This document shows, in pieces, positions 57,101 to 64,000 of a DNA stretch of 64,000 nucleotides. The stretch comes from Prochlorococcus sp. AG-402-O21 (GTDB lineage Bacteria; Cyanobacteriota; Cyanobacteriia; PCC-6307; Cyanobiaceae). The notes beneath the pieces are model-generated. The model saw only the letters and a program-made list of their open reading frames with translations. It was not told the origin of the DNA and did not search any database. Where the stretch lies: contig QCIZ01000005.1 of NCBI GenBank assembly GCA_003216375.1, positions 1-64,000 on the forward strand. The letters are read 5' to 3'. Made by a program: the position numbers and the translations under genes. Each line of letters opens with the position of its first letter. The first letter of the stretch is position 1.

Positions 57101-57672
57101 TCACTATTAACAATTCTATCTTCAATTGATCCATGATCTTGAATTTCAAGATAAAAATCGTCGCCCAAAAGTTCTTTGTACCATGCCGCTACTTCTCTAG
57201 CGATATCATTTCTTCCTTTTAATATAGCTTGTGGAATTTCACCGCCTAAGCAAGCTGTTGAGCAAATTAAACCCTCACTATATTTTTTAAATAAAGCTTT
57301 ATCTATACATGGTCTTGAAAATATACCTCTTCCCCTAACACCGTTTAAATGACTAAGTGTCGTTAATTTGACGAGATTTTCATAGCCAATTTGATTTTTA
57401 GCAACAACAACAAGATGATATCTTTTCTCTTTTTTGGGCTGAGGGTCATCAATTGAACCATTTATAACGTACATCTCATTACCAATGATTGGCTTTATAT
57501 TTGCTGCCTTACATAACTTCAATAATTCAATAGCTCCATACATTACCCCATGATCAGTTAGTGCTAGAGCTGGCATTCCCAATTCCTTTGCCCTTTCAAC
57601 CATTAAAGGTAGCTGGCTGGCTCCATCAAGAAGGCTGTAATCACTATGATTATGAATTGGGACAAAAGCCAT
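54154..57672 (-). CDS. dnaE: DNA polymerase III alpha subunit
   Basis: Replicative polymerase, 1172 residues. PHP domain from the start ('[19 protein letters not shown]'), catalytic palm acidic residues in '[13 protein letters not shown]' (about 405), 'HAAGVVIA' and '[11 protein letters not shown]', tandem HhH region and a C-terminal OB fold ('[16 protein letters not shown]'). It is a single uninterrupted chain, with no intein and no split as seen in some cyanobacteria (there dnaE is split by the DnaE intein). Normal stand-alone gene. Confidence 0.97.
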   Translation of the reverse strand: MAFVPIHNHSDYSLLDGASQLPLMVERAKELGMPALALTDHGVMYGAIELLKLCKAANIKPIIGNEMYVINGSIDDPQPKKEKRYHLVVVAKNQIGYENLVKLTTLSHLNGVRGRGIFSRPCIDKALFKKYSEGLICSTACLGGEIPQAILKGRNDIAREVAAWYKELLGDDFYLEIQDHGSIEDRIVNSEIVKISEELDIQIIATNDAHYVSKNDIEAHDALICVLTGKLISDHKRLRYTGTEYIKSEEEMRKLFTDHLDETVINSAIENTVKLSNKVDEYSILGTYKMPNFPIPNGYKPIEYLKETTIKGLKEILDIAEFDNFPNVYKERLDYELNVIEQMGFPTYFLVVWDYIRFAREQNIPVGPGRGSAAGSLVAFSLHITNIDPVENGLLFERFLNPERKSMPDIDTDFCIERRGEVIDYVTQKYGEDKVAQIITFNRMTSKAVLKDVARVLDIPYGDADRLAKLIPVVRGKPAKLSSMISKESPNKEFYEKYNNDSKVKKWVDMAMRIEGTNKTFGVHAAGVVIAANSLDNLVPLQRNNDGQIITQYFMEDIESLGLLKMDFLGLRNLTMIEKTINLVEKSIGERLDPDSLPFTDEKTFELLSRGDLEGIFQLESSGMRQIVKDLKPSSLEDISSILALYRPGPLDAGLIPKFINRKHGKESIDFQHQSLEPILRETYGIMVYQEQIMKIAQDLAGYSLGQADLLRRAMGKKKVSEMQRHRTLFVDGAVKNGVSAIVAEQLFDQMVLFAEYCFNKSHSTAYGAVTYQTAYLKAHYPVAYMAALLTVNAGSSDKVQRYISNCNSMGINVMPPNINTSGIDFTPKDNSILFGFSAVKNLGDGAIRKIIISRDEDGEFTSLAEFCDRISLSAINRRGLEALIHSGALDCLEENANRAQLIADLDLTIEWASSRAKDRISGQGNLFDLSSSINNESSSTDDYSSAPKAKPVKEYPPSDKLKLEKEHVGFYLSDHPLKQLSEPAKLIAPISLSSLEEQKDKSKVSVIAMIPEMRQVTTRKGDRMAIIQLEDLTGSCEAVVFPKSYERLSDHLMVETRLLIWGSVDRRDETVQLIIDDCREIDDLRFLLIDLRPEQATDINVQHKLRECLSNNRPARDELGVRIPVVACLKDNDNTRYVRLGDQFCVKDTELALDSLSKNSFIARTSQSLVI

Positions 57673-57743
57673 TAATATCCTACGAGGCTACGCTGCATAT
57701 AGTGTAGCGACAATTATATCCTCTACATTAAGTGGCTTAACCT

Positions 57744-59204
57744 TTATAAAGTGAAACCTGTCTTAGGCCTATTTTTATAAACCTCAGCAGCTTCTTCAAA
57801 TTGATTAGCAATTTGAAGAAGCTTCGCTTCTTCAAATACATTACCTATAAGCTGTAAGCCTATTGGCAAACCTGATTTATCAAAGCCGCAAGGCAAGCTG
57901 ATAGCTGGTAATCCAGCCAAATTTGCAGGAATCGTTAGTAAATCTGATAAATACATCGCCATAGGGTTGTTTATATTTTCTCCAGAACCAAAAGCAGTAG
58001 TGGGAGCAGTTGGAGCCAACAAAATATCTACTTTTTTGAAAGCTTCATCAAAGTCTTTCCGGATCAAAGTTCTAACTTGTTGGGCCTTCTTGTAGTAAGC
58101 ATCGACATAACCAGCGGAAAGAGCATAAGTTCCAATAAGAATTCGTCGTTTAACTTCACTTCCAAAACCAATCGCACGACTTTTGGAGGTCATTTCTATA
58201 AGAGATTGTTCATCCTCAGAGCGGAATCCATATTTGACCCCGTCATATCTTGCTAAATTAGCTGAAGCTTCAGATGGAGCAATAACATAATAAGTAGCAA
58301 TTCCATCGTTAAAGCGAGGACAAGAAACATTAATAATCTTGGCTCCTAAGTTTTCGAGCAGTGACGCGCCACCAAGAACGGAATCTTTTACTTCAGTGGC
58401 TAAACCATCATGTTCAAAACAGTTATCAATTAAACCTATTTTCATCCCCTTAATTGACTTCGAAAGGGTCTCTAAATAATTAGGCACAGGGATATCAACA
58501 GTTGTTGAATCAAATTCATCTTTGCCTGAAATTACTTGGAGAATTTCAGCTGCATCAGAAACATTATTTGCAAATGGGCCAACCTGATCTAGAGAACTAG
58601 CAAAAGCTATTAAACCCCATCGACTTACACGACCGTAAGTAGGTTTCAAACCAACAACGCCACAAAAGGAGGCTGGTTGTCGGATTGATCCACCAGTATC
58701 AGAACCCAAAGATCCATAGCATAATCCTGCAGCAACAGAAGATGCGCTACCACCAGAGCTTCCTCCAGGAACTTTAGTTATATCCCATGGATTTAAACAA
58801 GGACCAAATGCAGAGGTTTCGGTAGAGCTCCCCATGGCAAATTCATCCATATTTGTCTTCCCAATCATTATTGCTCCTGCGTTCAAAAGTTTTTTGGTAA
58901 CTGTGGACTCATATGGCGGGACAAAGTTACTCAAAATCCTGCTAGCACAAGTAGTCTTAATTCCTTTTGTACAAAGGTTATCTTTGATAGCAACTGGTAT
59001 ACCTGACAAAGGGGAAAGAGGCTCACCAGAGGCAATTTGTTTATCTACGTACTCAGCCTGATTTAATGCCTCATCAGTGTTAACAGTTAAAAAAGAATTT
59101 AGAGTTGTATCTAATGTCTTTATACGTTCTATTTTTTCTTGAACAAGCTCTTTAGAAGAGACTTCACCACTTTTCAATTTCTGGCGTAAGTCTGCAAAAG
59201 TCAT
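57744..59204 (-). CDS. gatA: Glutamyl-tRNA(Gln) amidotransferase subunit A
   Basis: Amidase-signature subunit of GatCAB that converts Glu-tRNA(Gln) to Gln-tRNA(Gln). 486 residues; catalytic Lys in '[13 protein letters not shown]' (about 78), cis-Ser in '[14 protein letters not shown]' (about 152) and the nucleophilic Ser in '[16 protein letters not shown]' (about 177). Normal length. DUF1816 gene follows upstream on the same strand with 27 bp between them. Confidence 0.97.
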   Translation of the reverse strand: MTFADLRQKLKSGEVSSKELVQEKIERIKTLDTTLNSFLTVNTDEALNQAEYVDKQIASGEPLSPLSGIPVAIKDNLCTKGIKTTCASRILSNFVPPYESTVTKKLLNAGAIMIGKTNMDEFAMGSSTETSAFGPCLNPWDITKVPGGSSGGSASSVAAGLCYGSLGSDTGGSIRQPASFCGVVGLKPTYGRVSRWGLIAFASSLDQVGPFANNVSDAAEILQVISGKDEFDSTTVDIPVPNYLETLSKSIKGMKIGLIDNCFEHDGLATEVKDSVLGGASLLENLGAKIINVSCPRFNDGIATYYVIAPSEASANLARYDGVKYGFRSEDEQSLIEMTSKSRAIGFGSEVKRRILIGTYALSAGYVDAYYKKAQQVRTLIRKDFDEAFKKVDILLAPTAPTTAFGSGENINNPMAMYLSDLLTIPANLAGLPAISLPCGFDKSGLPIGLQLIGNVFEEAKLLQIANQFEEAAEVYKNRPKTGFTL

Positions 59205-59231
59205 TAATTGATTTTAAAAATATTTTTTAGC

Positions 59232-59462
59232 TTATGACGTTAGAGGCTCATTACGGCGACACCTAATTAAACTATGATTTATTTCCTGAGGTGACTCTGC
59301 AGAAAGATCTTCCACAAAACCATTTAATCTGACTTTCAAGCTACGACGAGTCAGGAACGGGCCAAACCAATAAGTTACTTCAGGTTGAATAGTCTCAACC
59401 TTGGCCCACCAGGCCAAACCAAAACTATTACCTAAGCTTCGAAGAGCCCTAATGGGACCCAT
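59232..59462 (-). CDS. DUF1816 domain protein
   Basis: 76 residues. 'GLAWWAKVETIQPEVTYWFG' and 'LTRRSLKVRLNGFVEDL' match DUF1816, a small cyanobacterial family with similarity to the CpcD phycobilisome linker domain (ferredoxin-NADP reductase/linker-like fold). Prochlorococcus has no phycobilisomes, so here a general protein role is more likely. First gene before gatA on this strand. Confidence 0.78.
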   Translation of the reverse strand: MGPIRALRSLGNSFGLAWWAKVETIQPEVTYWFGPFLTRRSLKVRLNGFVEDLSAESPQEINHSLIRCRRNEPLTS

Positions 59463-59613
59463 AAGTAAACTGCATTTAATTTATTATACTTTCTTAACCA
59501 GATGTTTATCAAATAAAAAAGGAATATTATGTTCACTTGATGATGAAACATACATTCGAAGCCCAAAAAAAATTGAGTATGAAATCCTGTTGGTGATGTA
59601 ATTAATTCTGTAA

Positions 59614-59646
59614 TTTGATTATGAAGTTGTAAAAATCATAATCAAA
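59614..59646. terminator. Hairpin downstream of the RlmB gene
   Basis: TTTGATTATGA (59614-59624) and TCATAATCAAA (59636-59646) make an 11-bp stem with an 11 nt loop, 46 bp past the stop of the minus-strand methyltransferase gene. No clear T-run follows on the minus strand, so termination is a guess. The remaining 59463-59691 shows only 18-23 codon frames. Confidence 0.35.
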
Positions 59647-59691
59647 CTATAAAAAATATACACTTCTTTTAAAAGTTAAAATTTAAATAGA

Positions 59692-61098
59692 TTAGTTATG
59701 ATTTTCAGTAGAAATCTTGGGTTTCAATAATCTAGGAGATGGGTCTTGTCCAGAGATTGAACGCATCCATCTGGATCTAGCCACTTCGTATAAGAAAATA
59801 GACGTAGCTACTGATGCGTTAAGGCTTGTAGTGATTCCCTTAAGAGGAATCCTAACTAACTGATCACATAACCTTCTTGTTATCAAGGAAATTCCTTTAT
59901 CTTCAGATCCAACTACAACTACTAAAGGACCTTCTAATTTGATTTCAGACAAAGTTGAAGATCCTTCCTCTGCAAGGCCAACAATGATATAACCTTCATC
60001 TTTCAATTTCTCCAAAGACCTATTTAGATTAACAACTCTTGCCACAGGTAAGTGTTCCAGAGCACCAGCAGCAACTTTTGCTACTGATCCAGTTAAACCT
60101 GCACTGCGTCTTTGTGGAAGGATTAATCCTTGAGCGCCAAGGGCCTCGGCAGACCGAATTATTGCTCCAAGATTCTGAGGATCAGTTAACCCATCTAAAG
60201 CCAGCAGCAATGATGAATCACCAAAAGCTTTGCATGCCTCTATTAAATTCTTCAAATCATGTGTTTTTGAAGCGGCAATTTGTAAAACTATGCCTTGATG
60301 AACAGCTCCATTAGTGAGCTGGCCAAGCCTGGACCAAGAAACTTCTTCAACCAAGACACCTGAAGCTTTTGAATCTTTAAGAAGCTGAAAAAACTTTGGT
60401 GTACTTCGTAATTCAGAGGTACACCAAATCCTATGAATTGGCCTGCCAGCTAAAAGAGCTGCCTCTGTTGAATGACGACCCCAAATCAAATCATCACTTA
60501 ACGTTTTGGTAAAGCTTTCCGAATATGAGAGAGGTTCATTAATTTCCAAACTTCTTTGATTGTCAGTGCCCTGAAGATTCTGATTTCTATATGAAGGGTT
60601 AGGCGATTTCCTCTCAAATCGATTGGATCCTCTGTAATTTCTATTTTCCTGAGTATTTTGATTTTTGTATGAAGGATTTGTCGATTTTCTCTCAAATCGA
60701 TTTGATCCTCTGTAATTTCTATTTTCCTGAGTATTTTGATCTCTGTATGAAGGGCTTGTCGATTTCCTCTCAAATCGATTAGATCCTCTGTAATTTCTAT
60801 TTTCCTGAGTATTTTGATCTCTGTATGAAGGGCTTGTCGATTTTCTCTCAAATCGATTAGATCCTCCTGAGTTAGAGTTTGACTTATAACTACTTCTTGA
60901 TCTTTCTGAAGATTCTCTCTCTAACGAATATTTATTTACTTGGTCAGAGGAAATACTATTAATTCTGTTATTTGTTCTTCGTCGATCATTAAAGTTTGAC
61001 TTTTTTGAATCATTATCTCGGCGATAATAATTATTACTTCTTGAATCAATTGAAGAATTTTTTGAATTCCTTTTGTCTTTATTGAAACGATAACTCAT
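59692..61098 (-). CDS. RlmB/TrmH-family 23S rRNA methyltransferase with repeat tail
   Basis: SpoU/TrmH 2'-O-ribose methyltransferase, probably RlmB (Gm2251 of 23S rRNA). The catalytic part occupies about 205-468: substrate-binding 'DLIWGRHSTEAALLAGRP', motif 1 'LTDPQNLGAIIRSAEALGA', motif 2 'VVVGSEDKGISLITRRLC' and motif 3 'IPLKGITTSLNASVATSIF'. The first 200 residues are unusual: Arg/Asn/Ser-rich low complexity with four tandem 26-residue repeats starting 'GSNRFERKS' (79-182). Such N-terminal extensions occur in cyanobacterial RlmB proteins, but the near-identity of repeats here is striking. Long for the family, whose core is about 250-280 residues. Confidence 0.9.
   Translation of the reverse strand: MSYRFNKDKRNSKNSSIDSRSNNYYRRDNDSKKSNFNDRRRTNNRINSISSDQVNKYSLERESSERSRSSYKSNSNSGGSNRFERKSTSPSYRDQNTQENRNYRGSNRFERKSTSPSYRDQNTQENRNYRGSNRFERKSTNPSYKNQNTQENRNYRGSNRFERKSPNPSYRNQNLQGTDNQRSLEINEPLSYSESFTKTLSDDLIWGRHSTEAALLAGRPIHRIWCTSELRSTPKFFQLLKDSKASGVLVEEVSWSRLGQLTNGAVHQGIVLQIAASKTHDLKNLIEACKAFGDSSLLLALDGLTDPQNLGAIIRSAEALGAQGLILPQRRSAGLTGSVAKVAAGALEHLPVARVVNLNRSLEKLKDEGYIIVGLAEEGSSTLSEIKLEGPLVVVVGSEDKGISLITRRLCDQLVRIPLKGITTSLNASVATSIFLYEVARSRWMRSISGQDPSPRLLKPKISTENHN
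60553..60864 (-). repeat. Four tandem 78-bp repeats inside the RlmB gene
   Basis: In-frame units of 78 bp encode 'GSNRFERKS' plus about 17 residues each. Units 1 and 2 have identical protein sequence, unit 3 differs at a few positions, unit 4 (last, nearest the domain) is the most diverged. This pattern is expected from recent slippage or unequal recombination within a basic, disordered tail. Confidence 0.9.
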
Positions 61099-61115
61099 TT
61101 TATAAGAACAATTTT

Positions 61116-61514
61116 CTAGTTAATGGGTCGATCAAGAAGATCGAACAAATCAGCAAGCCGATTTGGATTTTTTAAAAACAACCATCCAACAATAGTCTCA
61201 AATCCGGTAGCAATTGCATATGTGGCTGCATCTACATTTTTAGGCCCCCTTCCAGCTTTGTTTCTACCTTTTCTAAGAAAATCCTTTTCGATATCAGTAA
61301 GATATGGCTCTATATCTTTGATTGCTCTGGCTTGACTGGATGCATTCACCTCGTTAACAACAGCATTATGAAGTTCCTTTGAGCGCATTGGTCTACTGCA
61401 ATAACGTAACCTTTGATGCATTTCCCATACTGCATCACCTAGCCAAGCTAGTTGCAAAGGACCCAATCCATCTGGAGAAATGGATGATTTGTAAGAGCGA
61501 ATCCAATCAGTCAA
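61116..61514 (-). CDS. mrnC: Mini-ribonuclease III
   Basis: RNase III domain without a double-strand RNA-binding domain, 132 residues. The catalytic helix is 'LQLAWLGDAVWEMHQRLRY' (Asp and Glu of the RNase III motif), followed by 'ELHNAVVNEVNASSQARAI' and 'LRKGRNKAGRGPKNVDAATY' with the second acidic site. Mini-III matures 23S rRNA in other bacteria. Overlaps the STAS gene by 4 bp, and RlmB starts 17 bp after its stop, so an RNA-processing operon is likely. Confidence 0.94.
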   Translation of the reverse strand: MTDWIRSYKSSISPDGLGPLQLAWLGDAVWEMHQRLRYCSRPMRSKELHNAVVNEVNASSQARAIKDIEPYLTDIEKDFLRKGRNKAGRGPKNVDAATYAIATGFETIVGWLFLKNPNRLADLFDLLDRPIN

Positions 61515-61876
61515 GCTGATAATTTACTAATGGCAGTATTAATATCTGGTGCTAGGTGAAGAAATTCTTCTAAGCGAACAAGCTTAATAGTTTGTACGAC
61601 TCTAGGATTTCCAACAACGTTAAAGGCTCTTTTAGACTGAGAACATTTTTTTGCTGCTTGAACCATTGCGCCTAGCCCACAAGAATCAATGAAGTCGATA
61701 TTTGTTAAATCAATAACTACTGATAGTTGATTTGAATCTAAAACATCATTGATATATGTAGTGAATTGCTTCTCTGAATAGGCATCTAGTTGACCAGTGA
61801 AATTTAACACCAAACAACCACTTTGCTGGCTGTAACCACCTCTTAGAGAAACAGTAAGTCGTTGTAATTCAGTTAT
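61511..61876 (-). CDS. STAS-domain (anti-sigma factor antagonist-like) protein
   Basis: A complete STAS domain of 121 residues if translation starts at ATA (61874-61876). The segment 'ELQRLTVSLRGGY' before 'CLVLNFTGQLDAYSEKQF' provides the first beta-strand expected of STAS, and 'VIDLTNIDFIDSCGLGAMVQ' carries the phosphorylatable-Ser region. No ATG, GTG or TTG exists in frame between the upstream TAG (61889-61891) and the TTG at 61813; starting there would remove 21 residues of the first strand. An AGGGGA lies 8 nt before the ATA. The gene overlaps mini-III by 4 bp. Function in a Spo-type partner switch is inferred from the family only. Confidence 0.8.
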   Translation of the reverse strand: MTELQRLTVSLRGGYSQQSGCLVLNFTGQLDAYSEKQFTTYINDVLDSNQLSVVIDLTNIDFIDSCGLGAMVQAAKKCSQSKRAFNVVGNPRVVQTIKLVRLEEFLHLAPDINTAISKLSA

Positions 61877-61884
61877 GGGATTAG

Positions 61885-61890
61885 TCCCCT
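61885..61890 (-). promoter_or_regulatory. Ribosome binding site before the unusual STAS start
   Basis: AGGGGA on the minus strand, 8 nt before the ATA at 61876, pairs well with the anti-Shine-Dalgarno sequence if one G-U pair is allowed. It supports initiation at ATA rather than the downstream TTG, which has no such site at ideal distance. Confidence 0.5.
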
Positions 61891-61927
61891 ATGACTTCAT
61901 GATGGAAGTGTAGTGATAGAAACCAAA

Positions 61928-63082
61928 TTAATCCACGATTCTTCGTCGTTCTTCTATTAAGGTTACGAAATGATTAAAATGGTGATCAGCATCGTGAGGT
62001 CCAGGGCTGGCCTCGGGATGATATTGCACACCAAAAAAAGGCCTGTCAATTACTGAAATAGCCGCAACTGTTTGATCATTCAAATTTAATCGTGTGATTT
62101 TTACTTCTTCGGAATTTAAAGATTCTGAATTCAGTGCGAAACCATGATTTTGACTTGTTATTTCAACTTTTCCATTCAAACCACATGGATGATTTAATCC
62201 CCTATGTCCATAAGAAAGTTTAAAAGTTTGTCCACCAAGAGCCAATCCCAGAATTTGATGGCCTAAGCAGATCCCAAAAACTGGTAGTTTTTCGTATTCA
62301 ATTAATTTTTTAGCAAGTTCAATACCACTTTCAACAGTGGATGGATCACCAGGACCATTGGAGAGGAAAACGCCCTCAGGAGATAAAGATAAAACATCGG
62401 AAATTGAGGAATTTGAGGGCAAAACAGTCACTTCACATCCATGAGCAACTAATCGATCCAAAATCGATTGCTTAATCCCAAAATCTATAGCTACAACTTT
62501 GTACGGGTTGTTTTTTATATTTTTAATCCTCTTATCAAATGCAACTGAGCACAATGAATTAACTTTAAATGTCTTCTTAGTTGTTACTTTGCCAACAAGA
62601 TTTAGACCACTCATAGAAGGAAATTTTTTTAAAGCTGAAAACAAATCTATTATTGAATGGTTTAACTCTGATGAGATAATTCCATTCAAAGAACCAGACT
62701 CTCTGAGATGTCTAACAAGTGCTCTTGTATCTATTCCACGTATTCCAACAACATTTTTATCCTTTAACCATTTCTCAAATGAAGTTTCATGACGCCAGTT
62801 ACTAGAAGTTGTAGATATTTGACGAGCAATCACGCCTTTAACTGAAGGATTTGTTGATTCATTATCCTCAGAATTCACCCCCGTATTACCAATCTCTGGG
62901 TAAGTGAATGTAATAAGCTGACCATAATAACTAGGATCAGTTATTACCTCCTGATATCCTGTCATACCAGTATTGAAAACGACTTCTCCAGAAATAGTCC
63001 CTACTGCACCAAAAGATATTCCCTCAAAGTAGGTCCCATCCTCTAATAACAATATTGCAGAGCTATCAGTATCAAAAAACAT
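61928..63082 (-). CDS. carA: Carbamoyl-phosphate synthase small subunit
   Basis: Glutaminase subunit of carbamoyl phosphate synthetase (arginine and pyrimidine synthesis). 384 residues; N-terminal '[20 protein letters not shown]', and the C-terminal GATase with nucleophile Cys in '[18 protein letters not shown]' (about 272) and His/Glu in '[16 protein letters not shown]'. Length normal. Lies 29 bp after trpD and 51 bp before the STAS start (ATA), all minus strand. No repeat or attenuator-like structure was seen in the short leader. Confidence 0.97.
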   Translation of the reverse strand: MFFDTDSSAILLLEDGTYFEGISFGAVGTISGEVVFNTGMTGYQEVITDPSYYGQLITFTYPEIGNTGVNSEDNESTNPSVKGVIARQISTTSSNWRHETSFEKWLKDKNVVGIRGIDTRALVRHLRESGSLNGIISSELNHSIIDLFSALKKFPSMSGLNLVGKVTTKKTFKVNSLCSVAFDKRIKNIKNNPYKVVAIDFGIKQSILDRLVAHGCEVTVLPSNSSISDVLSLSPEGVFLSNGPGDPSTVESGIELAKKLIEYEKLPVFGICLGHQILGLALGGQTFKLSYGHRGLNHPCGLNGKVEITSQNHGFALNSESLNSEEVKITRLNLNDQTVAAISVIDRPFFGVQYHPEASPGPHDADHHFNHFVTLIEERRRIVD

Positions 63083-63111
63083 AGAAAACAGAGTATATTA
63101 GGTTAAAAGAA

Positions 63112-64000
63112 TTAGGTAGTTAAAAAGTCTTTTAACTGCTTAAAAAGAAGCCATGATTTATCTGTATTCAAACAATCTAATGCTCGTTTGACACCTAAAA
63201 ACAAATCATCTTCTGCTCCTGAAACCCATAAAACTAAAGCGGTATTTAATGCTACGACTTCTTTATGATGCATATTTCCTTCACCTTTAAGTAAAGACAT
63301 TAAAATTTGGGAATTAGTATTCAAATCATCACCTTTTAAACTTTCATTAGAAATTTCAGTAAGTCCAAGATCACTAGGATTAATACTTTCAGGTCTAATA
63401 ATATCTTTATCTAAGAAACGAAATTGATTAGGTCCAGCTAATGAAGCCTCGTCAAGGCCACCTGCACCATGAACCACTACAGCTCTTTTGAGCCCCATCC
63501 CTTTTAAAGCTATAGATATTGGATCAAGCAAATCAGCCTTAGCTACTCCCAATACTTGAGACCTTGGCCTAAATGGGTTAACTAATGGACCTAATAAATT
63601 AAAAATGGTTCTTACTCCTAAGCTTTTTCTCAACGGAGCAAGATTTACCAATGAAGGATGCCAAGAAGGGGCAAAAAGAAATGTAATACCCAAATTCTTT
63701 AAAGCTTCAACAACTTTTTCCGAAGAAACCTTTAGAGGTAATCCTAACTTTTCTAATACGTCAGCCGAACCGACCTTCCCACTTGCACTTCGATTTCCGT
63801 GTTTTGCAATTTTAACTCCTAAAGCAGCTGAGACAAACGCAACTGCTGTAGAGATATTGAATGTATTAGCTCCATCACCACCAGTTCCACAGGTATCTAC
63901 CAAATCAAAAGATGGAAGTTCAGATGGAGTTATTGAGGCATTTTGAAGTATTTTTGCCATTGCCGAAAGTTCCTCACCAGAGACTCCCTTTGCTCTAAAG
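63112..64000 (-). CDS. trpD: Anthranilate phosphoribosyltransferase, 5' end outside window
   Basis: Second enzyme of tryptophan synthesis (anthranilate plus PRPP). The frame stays open to the window edge, including '[17 protein letters not shown]', so the ATG at 63960 is not the true start and about 50 N-terminal residues are missing. Conserved pieces are visible: '[16 protein letters not shown]' (PRPP site), '[18 protein letters not shown]' and '[18 protein letters not shown]'. carA follows 29 bp downstream, an arrangement common in cyanobacteria. Confidence 0.96.
   Translation of the reverse strand, partial: FRAKGVSGEELSAMAKILQNASITPSELPSFDLVDTCGTGGDGANTFNISTAVAFVSAALGVKIAKHGNRSASGKVGSADVLEKLGLPLKVSSEKVVEALKNLGITFLFAPSWHPSLVNLAPLRKSLGVRTIFNLLGPLVNPFRPRSQVLGVAKADLLDPISIALKGMGLKRAVVVHGAGGLDEASLAGPNQFRFLDKDIIRPESINPSDLGLTEISNESLKGDDLNTNSQILMSLLKGEGNMHHKEVVALNTALVLWVSGAEDDLFLGVKRALDCLNTDKSWLLFKQLKDFLTT

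Noticed and set aside
59463..59691. Short frames in the gap between DUF1816 and RlmB
   Set aside because: The candidates have 18-23 codons, no ribosome sites and no recognisable motif.
60498..60851. Second frame across the 78-bp repeats that also yields repeated peptides
   Set aside because: Repeats of 78 bp (a multiple of 3) give periodic peptides in every frame; only the frame ending in the SPOUT domain is coding.

Overview
The window is chromosomal DNA of a marine picocyanobacterium, most likely Prochlorococcus (a low-light or NATL-like type is my guess). The basis is AT-rich DNA, tightly packed genes, photosynthesis genes (psaK, petN, psb29/thf1), cyanobacterial DUF families (DUF1995, DUF3110, DUF2499, DUF3593, DUF3082, DUF3464, DUF1816, DUF2103), dnaK1, pstCAB and a short genome-streamlined layout with many 2-25 bp gaps and small overlaps. 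No rRNA operon, CRISPR array, insertion sequence or prophage was seen; the only tRNA is tRNA-Ser(GGA).

Layout. 0-15 kb: a DUF1995 gene (cut by the window edge), a cysteine desulfurase and dapF on the minus strand; leuS; pgi; purN; argC; ribBA; then a minus-strand run of a cyclophilin, murQ, DUF3110, dnaJ-like and dnaK1. 15-29 kb: plus-strand pstCAB, tRNA-Ser on the minus strand, an inositol-phosphatase family gene, hisZ, htpG, rpmB, a Tat-type peroxiredoxin, DUF2499-DUF3593 and psaK, a strong bidirectional terminator, dxs (minus), ilvA, scpB, yggT. 29-36 kb: MazG-like protein, pyk, a MacB-type permease, ftsH, clpP (minus), psb29, and a minus-strand pair of tiny genes (petN and a 40-residue membrane protein).

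36-40 kb is the least recognisable part: a DUF2103 gene, several small hypothetical genes and an ArnT-like GT39 membrane glycosyltransferase in very AT-rich DNA. 40-46 kb: minus-strand pdhB-secD-secF and rsmA-ispE-DUF3082, with a 31-residue membrane microprotein between DUF3082 and pdhB. 46-49 kb: rlmH, then umuD-umuC behind a good LexA-type box and a following HExxH (metallopeptidase-like) gene. 49-64 kb: dnaG, an EamA-family transporter, a secreted small protein, ruvA, rpsO, a PAM68-like gene, dnaE, gatA, DUF1816, an RlmB-type methyltransferase with four tandem 26-residue repeats, mini-RNase III, a STAS protein, carA and the 3' part of trpD.

Most genes are core metabolism and information processing. 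The points most worth a second look are the umuDC/HExxH cassette, a STAS-domain gene whose conserved N-terminus is reachable only from a non-standard ATA start, three tiny genes below normal gene-calling limits, the peroxiredoxin-DUF2499-DUF3593-psaK thylakoid cluster, and the ftsH-clpP-psb29-petN neighbourhood. I found no clearly new multi-gene defence or metabolic system.
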